From Gammaproteobacteria bacterium (GTDB lineage: Bacteria > Pseudomonadota > Gammaproteobacteria > Steroidobacterales > Steroidobacteraceae): a DNA stretch of 39,252 nt. Below, in pieces: positions 25,077 to 34,452 of this stretch (position 1 is the stretch's first letter; each line of letters opens with the position of its first letter). The notes beneath the pieces are model-generated. The model was not told the origin of the DNA. It saw only the letters and a list, made by a program, of their open reading frames with translations, and ran no database searches. The stretch is from contig PLAH01000044.1 of assembly GCA_003134045.1 (NCBI GenBank), positions 44,659 to 83,910 on the forward strand. Direction: 5' to 3'. A program made the position numbers and the translations under genes.

Positions 25077-26516
25077 ATGGAAGCAAAGTTCGGCGAGCGA
25101 TTGCTCGAAAAGCGCTCGATCGACTATGTTCCCATCGCCGAACGCCACGGCAAGGTATGGCATTTATGGCCGGTGTGGTTCTCAGGCGATGCCCATCTGG
25201 CCACGGTGGCCACCGGCGTGGTCGGCATCGCGCTCGGCGGCAATTTGATCTGGATGGCCATCGCGGTGGTCTTGGGTTCCGCGCTCGGCACGTTCTTCAT
25301 GGCGTTCCACTCCACGCAGGGGCCGCAGCTCGGGTTGCCGCAGATGATCCAGTCGCGCCCGCAATTCGGCTATATCGGCGCGTTGCTGGTCTGGGGCGTC
25401 GCCCTCGTCGCATACATCGGGTTCAACGCCTTCAACCAGATTCTGGCGGCGCAGACCGTGCATTCCCTGTATGGCGCCGATCAGAAGACCACCATGGTGG
25501 TGTTCGCCCTGCTGGCGGTGTCGCTCGCCGTGATCGGCTACGATCTGATCCACCTCGCGCAGCGCTGGATCGCCTATGTGCTGATCGTCGCGCTGCTGGT
25601 GTTCACGGTGGCCATTCTGCAGGGGGCACCGATGCCGCCGGCGCAGCTCGATCTGCGGGATTTTAGCGCCGTGCCGTTCCTGGCCCAGTTCTTCGCGGCG
25701 GCTTCCTATCAGATTGCATGGTCGATCTATGTCTCCGACTATTCGCGCTATCTGCCGCGCGATGTCGGCGTGAGCGCATCGTTCTGGTGGACGTATCTCG
25801 GCGGCTTCGTGGGCGGCGCCTGGACCATGCTGGTGGGTACGTTGGCTGCGGCGCTGTATCCGACTCTGGAAGTGGCCGCCGCACTGCGCGCCGCGGCCGA
25901 TGCGGTGCTGCCGGGCTTCGGCAAGCCGTTGCTGGTGTGCTCGCTCTTGGGGCTGCTGACGATCACGTCGCTGAATTTCTACGGCGCCTCCTTGACGCTG
26001 TTGAGCGTGGCCGATTCGTTGAAGCCGAACCGCCCAACCCTGGCGAAGCGAATCGTCACGCTCGCGGTGTGCACCGCGGCGGCGATCGCCCTCGCGCTTG
26101 CGTCATCGCACAACTTCGTCGCGATATTCGGCGAGTTCCTCGCCGTCTTGCTTTACTTGTTCACGCCCTGGACGGCCATCAACCTGGTGGACTTCTACCT
26201 GGTGCGCAAAGGCCATTATTCGGTACGGGAGATTTTCAACCCCCATGGCATGTATGGGCGCTGGAACTGGCGCGGATTGATGGCGTACGGCGTGGGCTTC
26301 GCGGCGATGATTCCGTTTTTCAGCACCGGCATCTACATGGGACCGATCGCCCGCGCGTTGGGCGGCGCGGATATCGCGATGCTGGTCGGTTTGCCCATCT
26401 CGGCGATCGTCTACGTATGGGCCTGTCGTTCGCTCGACCTCGAGGCCGATCGGCGCCGCGCGTTCGACGCGGATATCGGGCTCGATCCGGACTCGGGCGC
26501 CGAAGCGCACGCGTGA
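25077..26516 (+). CDS. NCS1-family nucleobase:cation symporter (cytosine/purine permease type)
   Basis: A 479-residue inner-membrane transporter with about twelve helices. Characteristic stretches are HLWPVWFSGDAHLATVATG in helix 1, GTFFMAFHSTQGPQLGLPQM, and ASYQIAWSIYVSDYSRYLP, the usual NCS1 helix-6 block. The family imports cytosine, purines, allantoin, hydantoins or related compounds with H+ or Na+; substrate cannot be told from sequence alone. It lies 168 bp after tamB on the same strand, so readthrough is possible, but no functional link is evident. No catabolic gene for a nucleobase is adjacent. Confidence 0.88.
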   Translation: MEAKFGERLLEKRSIDYVPIAERHGKVWHLWPVWFSGDAHLATVATGVVGIALGGNLIWMAIAVVLGSALGTFFMAFHSTQGPQLGLPQMIQSRPQFGYIGALLVWGVALVAYIGFNAFNQILAAQTVHSLYGADQKTTMVVFALLAVSLAVIGYDLIHLAQRWIAYVLIVALLVFTVAILQGAPMPPAQLDLRDFSAVPFLAQFFAAASYQIAWSIYVSDYSRYLPRDVGVSASFWWTYLGGFVGGAWTMLVGTLAAALYPTLEVAAALRAAADAVLPGFGKPLLVCSLLGLLTITSLNFYGASLTLLSVADSLKPNRPTLAKRIVTLAVCTAAAIALALASSHNFVAIFGEFLAVLLYLFTPWTAINLVDFYLVRKGHYSVREIFNPHGMYGRWNWRGLMAYGVGFAAMIPFFSTGIYMGPIARALGGADIAMLVGLPISAIVYVWACRSLDLEADRRRAFDADIGLDPDSGAEAHA

Positions 26517-26615
26517 GAGCCGGGGCGCCGGCACGAAACGAAACGTGAGCGGCTCAAGTTCGAGCGCCGACACCGGCAGCGCACGCGGGTGCCGAAGTCG
26601 CGGCGTACGCCGTCG

Positions 26616-27542
26616 CTAGTGCGCCAGAAAATCGTTGATGACGCTCGCGACGCCGCGCGGATCTTCCCAGAAGGGATTGTGGCCGAGCCCCTCGAAGATC
26701 TTCACCTTAGCCTGCGGCAGTCCCTTGCGCAGCGTCTGCCGCACCGGCTGCTCCATGATGGGATCCTTGCTGCCCCAGATGAGCAGAGTCGGCGCCCGCA
26801 AGCGCGGCAGGGTTCTCTGTAGGTCGGCGTAGGCATTGTCGGAAGACAGGCCCTGATCGAGAACCGCGAGCCACACCCGCAACGGAATACCGGCCGCATC
26901 CTGGCGCTGACGCCGGATGAAGTCCGGATCCACCGGCGTGGGCGAATCCCACCAGGCGATCATGAACGGCGAGTCCGCTTCGATCGGTTCCTTGAGCTTG
27001 CGAATTTCCGCGGCGAAGTCGAATTGCGGCGGCTTCCGTGGGCGGCCCGGCGGCTGCCCGCCGGTGGACGCGATGAGCACCACATGCGAGGTCCGCTCGG
27101 GCCAGTATTCGGCAAAGGTCTGCGCGATGATGCTGCCGAGGGAATGACCGACGATATCGGCTCGCTCGATGCCGAGCCCATCGAGCAGCAACTTGATGTC
27201 GTAGGCGAAGTCCAGCCGGCTGTAACAGCACTCGGGCTTGCTCGATTGGCCGTGACCGCGGATGTCGACCAGAATCAAGCGAAAGCCCGTCGACAGATAC
27301 GGCAGCATGGGCACCCAGTCGCGCGCGTTATCGGTGTAGCCGTGGATCAGCACGACCGGCGGACCCGACGCGTTGCCCATGTCGATGTAGGCGAGCACTT
27401 CGCCGTCCGGCAGCGCCAGGGTTCTTTTACGCGCGTCGAAGGCATCGAGATCGATCCCGAGCGGCGGCGGGCCGGCGGCGGCGCGCAGCGGCTGGCAGGC
27501 GATCGCGCCCATGATGCAAAGAAGAACGATCGGCCAATTCAT
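26616..27542 (-). CDS. exported alpha/beta hydrolase
   Basis: A 308-residue alpha/beta-hydrolase fold protein. The catalytic triad is visible: nucleophile S134 in VGHSLGS, acid D260 in WGSKDPIM and H288 in GLGHNPFWEDP, plus the oxyanion element LIHGYTDN. The N-terminus MNWPIVLLCIMGAIAC is a signal sequence; GAIAC is a weak lipobox, otherwise signal peptidase I could cut after LRAAA, so a periplasmic or membrane-tethered enzyme is expected. ATG 27542 was chosen for the signal sequence; in-frame ATGs at 27599 and 27716 would put extra residues before it. Ester or amide substrates are unknown. It lies alone, 316 bp downstream of the ABC exporter genes. Confidence 0.87.
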   Translation of the reverse strand: MNWPIVLLCIMGAIACQPLRAAAGPPPLGIDLDAFDARKRTLALPDGEVLAYIDMGNASGPPVVLIHGYTDNARDWVPMLPYLSTGFRLILVDIRGHGQSSKPECCYSRLDFAYDIKLLLDGLGIERADIVGHSLGSIIAQTFAEYWPERTSHVVLIASTGGQPPGRPRKPPQFDFAAEIRKLKEPIEADSPFMIAWWDSPTPVDPDFIRRQRQDAAGIPLRVWLAVLDQGLSSDNAYADLQRTLPRLRAPTLLIWGSKDPIMEQPVRQTLRKGLPQAKVKIFEGLGHNPFWEDPRGVASVINDFLAH

Positions 27543-27858
27543 GAGCGGATGGCGGCTTGGCCCTCGGGCCGGTTCGACTCTCGTACTATACTGACTCATC
27601 GCACGCAGCTTACGTGGCCCGAGTTCGAAGTTCATCCTCATAATGCAGACGTTTTCCTGGACCTTGTTCGGCATTTCCTGCGCGACTATCTGCATACGGA
27701 GTCGCGTCGCCGGCACTTCAATTATGGAATGGCGGGGCTCCTGCTGTTGTCCATCATCCCTGCCTTCTGGGAGTGACTTCCCCGAGGATTTGCCTGTGCC
27801 CGAATCGTGACGTGTGCACGGTTCCGGGGCGGCGGCCCAGTCGCCTGCACCGTTTGGG
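27543..27858. other. gene-poor spacer between the ABC permease and hydrolase genes
   Basis: About 316 bp hold no gene that I can support with a start codon and ribosome site. On the plus strand a stop-free frame ending at TGA 27774-27776 looks protein-like from about 27602 (ADVFLDLVRHFLRDYLH, then a hydrophobic tail LLLLSIIPAFWE) but has no start before the final ATG at 27727. It may be the tail of a lost membrane protein. The hydrolase promoter should also be here. Confidence 0.4.
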
Positions 27859-28643
27859 TCAGTTCTTGAGGCGATACCCGGTCTTGAAGATCCACGAGAT
27901 CACGACCAGGCACAGCACCAAGAACCCCACCGTCATGCCGAAGCTGACGGTTACGTTCACGTCGGCCACGCCGTAGAAGCACCAGCGGAAGCCGCTGATG
28001 AGATACACGATGGGATTGAACAGACTGAAGGTGCGCCAGGCCGGCGGCAGCATGCCGATGGAATAGAAGGCGCCGCCGAGAAAAGTCAGCGGCGTGATCA
28101 CCAGCATGGGGATGAACTGCAATTGCTCCCACCCCTTGGCCCACAGCCCGAGAATGAATCCGAACAGGCTGAAGGTCACGGCCGTCACCAGCAGGAAGGC
28201 GATCATCCATACCGGGTGCAGTATCCGGATGGGCACGAACAGCGAGGCCGTCGCGAGAATGACCAACCCCAAGCAGATCGATTTCGACGCGGCGGCGCCG
28301 ACATAGGCCAGGACGATCTCCGCCGACGAGATGGGCGCCGACAACAGCTCGTAAATGGTGCCGACGAATTTCGGGAAGAATATTCCGAACGACGCGTTCG
28401 ACATGCTCTCGGTGAACAGCGCCAGCATGATGAGGCCCGGGACGATGAAAGCGCCGTAGTTGATGCCGTGCACGGCGCTCATGCGCGAGCCGATCGCCGC
28501 ACCGAACACCACGAAGTACAGGGTCGTCGTGATGACCGGCGTCACCAGACTCTGTACCAGGGTGCGCAGGGCACGGGCCATCTCGAATTTATAAATGGCC
28601 CAGACGCCGTGCCGGTTGAACCGCAAACGGGCGACTGCGCCGC

Positions 28644-28647
<4 letters not shown>
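27859..28647 (-). CDS. yadH: ABC-2 type exporter permease (YadH-like)
   Basis: A 262-residue membrane permease with six hydrophobic segments. The ABC-2 signature region [15 protein letters not shown] and the loop [15 protein letters not shown] are typical of the YadH/DrrB class. ATG 28647 overlaps the stop of the ATPase gene (ATGA), and the pair forms an exporter with two copies of each subunit. The substrate of the family is not established. In-frame sequence upstream of 28647 is a shadow within the ATPase gene. Confidence 0.92.
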
Positions 28648-29580
<933 letters not shown>

Positions 29581-29588
<8 letters not shown>

Positions 29589-30612
29589 TGGCAATGCGCT
29601 TGACCAATGCCTGCGTGAACTGCGCCGTGCTCGAGTGTCCCCCGAGATCGCCCGTCCGGGCCTTGTCGATGTTCAGCGTATCGTGCAGCGCCGTGCGCAG
29701 CCGCGCCGCCAGCTCCGGCAGCTTGCAATGTTCGAGCATCATGGCCGCCGCCAGCATGAGCGCGGTCGGATTCGCGATGCCCTTGCCCGCGATGTCGGGC
29801 GCGGAGCCGTGCACGGCTTCGAATATCGCGGCGTCGGCGCCGATGTTGGCGCCGGGCGTCATGCCGAGACCGCCCACCAGGCCGGCGACCAGATCGGAGA
29901 GAATGTCGCCGAACAGATTGGTCGTGACCAGCACGTCGAATTGCCACGGGTTCAGCACCAGCTTCATGGCGCAGGCGTCGATGATGACGGTCTCCAGCAC
30001 GAACTGACCCTTGTACTTGCGCTCGTACAGCTCGAGGCCCGTCTCCAGAAATATGCCGGTGAGCGCCTTCATGATGTTCGCCTTGTGCACGATGGCCACT
30101 TTCTTGCGGCCCGTGGCAACGGCGTGGGCGAAGGCAAATTCGAGCAACCGGCGGCTGCCCTGGCGCGTATTGACGCCGGTGGCCATGGCGACCGCATGCG
30201 GATCGTCGTCGATCTGGATGTAGAGTTCGTGGCCGATGTACAGCCCCTCGAGATTCTCGCGCACGACCACGAGGTCGATGTTGTCGAAGCGGCCTCCCGG
30301 AATGAGCGTGCGCGCGGGCCGCAGATTGGCGTACAGCTTGAATTCTTCGCGCAGACGCACGTTCGACGAGCGATAGCCGCCGCCCGAGGGCGTCTCGAGC
30401 GGGCCTTTGAGCGCCAGGCGCGTGCGGCGGATGCTGTCGATGGTCTTGGGCGGGAGGGGGTCTCCCGACGATTTGACGCCCTCCAGGCCGGCGGCCTGGC
30501 GGTCCCATTGAAACGGCGCGCCGAGCGCGTCCAGGGCGGCCAGCGTCGCGTCCATGATCTCTGGACCGATCCCGTCTCCGGGGATCAGTGTGGCGGGAAT
30601 CGGTTGCGGCAT
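29581..30612 (-). CDS. NAD-dependent isocitrate dehydrogenase (isocitrate/isopropylmalate dehydrogenase family)
   Basis: A 343-residue beta-decarboxylating dehydrogenase producing 2-oxoglutarate from isocitrate in the TCA cycle. Visible features are [12 protein letters not shown] at the N-terminus, the substrate loop [18 protein letters not shown], the catalytic Tyr/Lys region and the metal-binding block [13 protein letters not shown]. The cofactor motif reads [15 protein letters not shown]; in E. coli NADP enzymes the corresponding Asp-Ile is Lys-Tyr, so NAD+ is predicted. The short length also fits bacterial NAD-IDH and not the 416-residue NADP form. Isopropylmalate or homoisocitrate activity is the main alternative. 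ATG 30612 chosen because homology starts there. Confidence 0.87.
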
Positions 30613-30658
30613 CGTCGTTGTCTCGCGGTGATTGGGCGGAGCGATTAGGATACTCGAA

Positions 30659-31306
30659 GTGGCCCCGTTAGACTGTCGACGGCCACACGGGATTTTCGCC
30701 ATCAACCACGACGACATCATCGATGCGACGCGCCGCTGGGTGGAACGGGCCGTCATCGGGCTCGAACTCTGCCCGTTTGCCGAAAGCGTCTATCGCGCCG
30801 ACCGCGTGCGGTTTCGCGTGAGCGAGCAGCGCTCCGCGGCGGGACTGCTCGAGGAGCTGCGCTCGGAGCTGGGTCACTTGAACGGCGCCCAAGCCCGGGA
30901 CTGCGAGACCACGCTGCTGATTCACCCGTGGGTGCTCAACGATTTCATCGAATTCAACGATTTTCTGCAGATCTGCGACGACACGGTGGTGGATCTGGAT
31001 CTCGAAGGCGAGATTCAAGTGGCGAGCTTCCATCCGCAGTATCAATTCGCGGGAACTCAGGCGGAGGACATCGAGAATCATACCAATCGTTCACCGTACC
31101 CGACGCTGCATTTGCTGCGCGAGGCGAGCATCGAACGCGCCCTGGCGGCGGTGCCGAATCCGGATGCGATTTACGAGAACAACATTTTGCGGCTGCGTGC
31201 GCTCGGAATCGAGGGATGGCGTGCATTGTGGGGCGATGGCGGCGAGGCTGGGCACGGCGCCGGGCCCACCGACCGCGACAGGGGCCAGCGCGATCGCGAT
31301 GGCTGA
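30659..31306 (+). CDS. DUF1415 family protein
   Basis: A 215-residue soluble protein of the uncharacterised DUF1415 family. Recognisable blocks are ATRRWVERAVIGLELCPFA near the N-terminus, TTLLIHPWVLNDFIEFNDFL, and the very conserved IQVASFHPQYQFAGT followed by NRSPYPTLHLLREAS. GTG 30659 has AGGA 8 nt upstream; a TTG at 30632 would add nine residues. The C-terminal 20 residues are a low-complexity charged tail. It is divergent from the isocitrate dehydrogenase gene with only 46 bp between starts, so their promoters must overlap. Confidence 0.88.
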   Translation: MAPLDCRRPHGIFAINHDDIIDATRRWVERAVIGLELCPFAESVYRADRVRFRVSEQRSAAGLLEELRSELGHLNGAQARDCETTLLIHPWVLNDFIEFNDFLQICDDTVVDLDLEGEIQVASFHPQYQFAGTQAEDIENHTNRSPYPTLHLLREASIERALAAVPNPDAIYENNILRLRALGIEGWRALWGDGGEAGHGAGPTDRDRGQRDRDG

Positions 31307-31319
31307 GGCGACGCGCCCG

Positions 31320-32717
31320 TCAGGTCAATGGCTTGCGCATGGGAATGAATTCGATGGTCTCGTCCGGTCCGACCTCGAAGCTCACCCGTTCCGTGCCCAC
31401 GTAGCCGTGGGCGGCGTAGAGCTTGACGCCCGGCAGCGTCGCCATGAGCTCCGCGTGTAAAAAACCATGCGCGCGGGCTTCCCGCTCGCACCGATCGAGC
31501 AGCAATGAGCCGATGCCGCGGCGCGCGTGCGACGGATCGACGAAGAATGCACGGATTTTGGCGGCGTGGATTGCCGGATCGAGCAAGGAGGCGTCGCGGC
31601 CGCTGCGGGCGTCGCCGCCGAACAGCGTGGAGCGGAAACTCCAGCCGCCGCATCCCACGATGCTGCCGTTCTGTTCGGCCACGAAATAGGTTTGATCCGC
31701 GAGCAGCTGGGAGTCGACCCCGAACGCGCCGCGCAGCGCGCCCTCGACCTGGCTCGGCCGGTAGTCCTGCGTGCTCAATTCGCGTGCCGAGCGCGCGATC
31801 AAGGACTCGAGCGCGGGCACGTCCTCGAGCACCGCCTTGCGCAGCGCCGGGATCACGTCGTCTCGGCGCGCGGCGGAGCGCAGCATGGCGAAGGCCGCGT
31901 ACGCGATGACCACGATGACCAACCAGCGAAGCGCGATCAGCGGCAGGGATTTGACCACATAGGCGGCGATGAACACGCCGACCACGCCGCCGAAGGCGAG
32001 TCCCAATGAAGGTCCCCAGGCGAAAGCGCCGGTCTGGAAGAATCGCAGGCTGGCGACCGGCTGGAGCAGCGCGCAGGCCCCCATCATGATGGGAAATGCC
32101 GCCAAGGGGTGCATTCCCAAGAGCGCCAAGGTGATCATGCACGGCGCATAGAGCCCAATGCCGGCGCTCATCAAGGCGCCGAGGACGAAATTGATGCCGA
32201 CCGCCAGCCCGAACTTCCAGCCGACGAGATTCATCGCCACGCCGCCGCCCGGCAGCGCGCCCAGGTTCACCGCCGTGAATACGCTGCCGGCGATCAGCAA
32301 CGCGATGCCCATGGTGATCTGGATCGCCCGTCGCGGCAGACGCGCCACCACGCCGGCGCCCAGCCAGGCACCGGCCGCGGCGCTCACCACCACGGTGACG
32401 AGCAATACCGGATCGACGATGATGGCGGTGACGAAAATCAACGACTCCGTCAGGGCGGCGGGGGTGAGCCCCACGTTCAGGGTGCCCGGGATCAGCTGGT
32501 CGGGCACCATGCGGCGCAGCTTGAAAATCGCCGTCGTGGGTGCGAAGGAGCCGATACCCAAGGTGTCGAAGAAGGCCACGACGAAGCCGATGACGCTCTC
32601 GAGCGGGGTGGGCCAGCGCAGCTCGCGGCTGCGGCGGCCAGCCCGGATCGCGCCGATGACGAAGGCGGCGGCGGCGATCCCCAGGATCAGATAGAACAGC
32701 AGCTGTGCGGCATTCAT
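31320..32717 (-). CDS. TauE/SafE-like permease fused to a C-terminal GNAT acetyltransferase
   Basis: A single 465-residue frame. Residues 1-280 form a membrane domain of about eight helices with the paired TauE/SafE repeats (GFVVAFFDTLGIGSF and FVLGALMSAGIGLYAP), a family exporting or importing sulfite, sulfonates or other anions. Residues 288-463 are a complete GNAT N-acetyltransferase, with the acetyl-CoA loop ARRGIGSLLLDRCE (about 398-411) and the core strands IRAFFVDP and AELMATLPGVKLYA. The linker (281-290) is short and cytoplasmic. No stop or likely internal start separates the domains. It converges with DUF1415 (13 bp apart). ATG 32717 starts directly at the first helix. Confidence 0.88.
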   Translation of the reverse strand: MNAAQLLFYLILGIAAAAFVIGAIRAGRRSRELRWPTPLESVIGFVVAFFDTLGIGSFAPTTAIFKLRRMVPDQLIPGTLNVGLTPAALTESLIFVTAIIVDPVLLVTVVVSAAAGAWLGAGVVARLPRRAIQITMGIALLIAGSVFTAVNLGALPGGGVAMNLVGWKFGLAVGINFVLGALMSAGIGLYAPCMITLALLGMHPLAAFPIMMGACALLQPVASLRFFQTGAFAWGPSLGLAFGGVVGVFIAAYVVKSLPLIALRWLVIVVIAYAAFAMLRSAARRDDVIPALRKAVLEDVPALESLIARSARELSTQDYRPSQVEGALRGAFGVDSQLLADQTYFVAEQNGSIVGCGGWSFRSTLFGGDARSGRDASLLDPAIHAAKIRAFFVDPSHARRGIGSLLLDRCEREARAHGFLHAELMATLPGVKLYAAHGYVGTERVSFEVGPDETIEFIPMRKPLT

Positions 32718-32718
32718 C

Positions 32719-32781
32719 CGCCAAATATACCTGTTGGCGTGCCGGAGTATTCACCTTGCGGTTGTTCACGTACACTCCGGC
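32719..32781. promoter_or_regulatory. two inverted repeats in the divergent region before the amine dehydrogenase operon
   Basis: CGCCAA (32719-32724) pairs with TTGGCG (32734-32739), and GCCGGAGT (32741-32748) pairs with ACTCCGGC (32774-32781). Together they fill the 110-bp gap between the permease-GNAT gene and the amine dehydrogenase operon. On the minus strand TATATT lies inside the first repeat, a good -10 box very close to the permease-GNAT ATG. Operator function is inferred only from position and symmetry. Confidence 0.4.
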
Positions 32782-32827
32782 GGGTGCGCACGGGTGGCGC
32801 GCCTAAAAAAAGACGGGAGGGGAATAA

Positions 32828-33301
32828 TTGGGGATACGAACGCCGGCTGTCGTATGGTCCGTCGCGGCCCTGTTGTCATTGGGGTTGCGCGTCGCCATAG
32901 CCGAAGGCTTGATGCCGGCCGACGTGGTGATCACCGATGCACGTATCTACACGGCCCGGCCGCCGCGGGGCATGGCCGAAGCGCTCACGGTGATCCGGTT
33001 CATCCAGCCGGTACAGGGAAACGGCTACGAGGCGCTGCATCCGCCCGGCAGCTACTACGAGTCGAATGCGTATCCGTTCCGCAGCAGCAAGGAGGCGGGC
33101 GCGATATTGGTCGCCGGCTCCATCGAGGACGGCAAGTCGGCGGATTTCATCGTGTTGAACCAAGACATTCTGAAACTCGCCGATGAAGATCATGCAGACG
33201 ACATCCGCAACACCGACGTGCTCGAGACCTGGTTCATGGGCCGGCGGGTCTACGTCAGTCAAGTTCGCAATTCGAATGCGAAGAGAGGCCTAACGAAATG
33301 A
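32828..33301 (+). pseudogene. amidohydrolase (YtcJ-like) remnant with internal in-frame deletions, first ORF of the amine dehydrogenase operon
   Basis: A 157-residue frame starting at TTG with GGGAGG 7-8 nt upstream. Residues 1-26 look like a signal peptide. Residues 31-55 (ADVVITDARIYTARPP, then MAEALTV) match the N-terminal beta-sandwich strand of amidohydrolase family 3. Residues 56-98 (from IRFIQPVQGNGYEA to SSKEAGAILVAGS) match the segment that normally leads to the catalytic Asp (AGSD). Residues 99-142 (IEDGKSADFIVL to ETWFMGRRVY) match the extreme C-terminus. Normal members have 500-600 residues, so nearly all of the catalytic barrel and every metal ligand are missing. The junctions are after residues 55 and 98. 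No frameshift or stop has accumulated, and its TGA overlaps the large-subunit ATG, so it may persist as a coupled leader. Confidence 0.75.
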
Positions 33302-34452
33302 GAATGACTATGCTACGGGCGACGACCTTGGGCGTTTCCTCCTGCTTTGCGGTTGCCGCGGCCGGTGCGGTCGATTTCCCCAATCCTTTGCCGGCGGAGA
33401 CGATTCCAAAAGTCGAAACGCTGCCCGCGCACTATCCGGCGACCTGGAGCTTCCTCAATTACGCCGGCGACCGCATCGAGCTGCGCAACGTGGGCAGCGA
33501 CAGCCGCGAAGTCAAAGGGCAATTGCAGGCGCACGATTCGGCAACCCTGTTGGTTCCCGACAAGCGCCCCGAAATCTACGTGGCGGATACGGTCTGGTCG
33601 CGCGGCGCACGCGGTACCCGCACCGATTTCATCACCATCTACGATACCCAGACGCTCAATCCCATCGGCGAAATCGTGCTTCCCGGCACCAAACGTGCGC
33701 TCATCACGGCCATGGAAGGATTGATCGCCTTCACCGATGAGCAGCGCATGGCGCTGGTGTTCAATTTCACGCCGGCATCCTCCGTGACCGTCGTCGATCT
33801 CATCAAGCGGCAACCGTTGGGCGAGGTCGAGATCCCGGGGTGTTCGCTGGTCTACCCGAGCGGCGCGCGCGGCTTCTCGACGCTGTGCGCGAGCGGAACT
33901 CTCTTGACCGTCAAGCTCGATGCGAACGGCGCCGTGGCGAGCCGCAGCGAGTCGAAGGCATTCAATCCGCTCGACACGGATCCTCTGTTCACGGCCTCGA
34001 CCATGCTCGCGGGCGTGCGCTACTTCCCCAGCCTCGGAGGGCGCGTTCAGCCCATCGACATGAAGGGCGATGACATCAAAATCCTGGCGGATTGGCCTCT
34101 GGTGTCGGGCGCCGATGCGGCGGCCCACTGGCGTCCCAGCGGTTGGCAGCTGATCGCGAGCGACGAGCAGAAGCTGCTTTACGTGCTGATGCAGGCCGAC
34201 GCTCACGAGGGCACGCATAAGGATCCGGCCAACGAAGTGTGGGTGTTCAACGCGGCCACGAAGGCTCGCGTCAAGCGTCTGCGGCTGGTGCGGCCCGGTT
34301 CGTCGATCGCGCTCACGCACGCGGCGGAACAGCTGCTGCTGGTGCAGGCCGGCGAGCGTCTCGATGTGTACGATCCGCAAACCGGCAGTCTGGTGCGCAG
34401 CCTGGATCTGCCGGGGTTTCATACGCGCATGCAGATCGAACCCGTACGCTGA
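33298..34452 (+). CDS. aauB: TTQ amine dehydrogenase large (heavy) subunit
   Basis: A 384-residue periplasmic subunit with a signal peptide (cleavage near VAAAGA, residue 23). The rest forms a seven-bladed beta-propeller typical of methylamine/aromatic amine dehydrogenase heavy chains: YVADTVWSRGARGTRTDFI and IYDTQTLNPIGEIVLPG in the early blades, and NEVWVFNAATKARVKRL near the end. It partners the quinone-bearing light chain in an alpha2-beta2 enzyme that oxidises primary amines to aldehyde, ammonia and two electrons. I use the aau name because no mauF/mauG is seen, but methylamine dehydrogenase cannot be excluded. The start ATG at 33298 is coupled to the preceding remnant; the stop overlaps the mauE-like ATG by 1 nt. 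Confidence 0.9.
   Translation: MRMTMLRATTLGVSSCFAVAAAGAVDFPNPLPAETIPKVETLPAHYPATWSFLNYAGDRIELRNVGSDSREVKGQLQAHDSATLLVPDKRPEIYVADTVWSRGARGTRTDFITIYDTQTLNPIGEIVLPGTKRALITAMEGLIAFTDEQRMALVFNFTPASSVTVVDLIKRQPLGEVEIPGCSLVYPSGARGFSTLCASGTLLTVKLDANGAVASRSESKAFNPLDTDPLFTASTMLAGVRYFPSLGGRVQPIDMKGDDIKILADWPLVSGADAAAHWRPSGWQLIASDEQKLLYVLMQADAHEGTHKDPANEVWVFNAATKARVKRLRLVRPGSSIALTHAAEQLLLVQAGERLDVYDPQTGSLVRSLDLPGFHTRMQIEPVR

Noticed and set aside
27024..27598. The N-terminal part of the 250-codon plus-strand frame ending at 27776
   Set aside because: Antisense to the alpha/beta hydrolase gene and shadow-like in composition; only the last 55 codons outside the hydrolase look protein-like.
31171..32775. 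A 534-codon minus-strand frame
   Set aside because: It is an Arg/His/Pro-rich alternative frame of the permease-GNAT gene.
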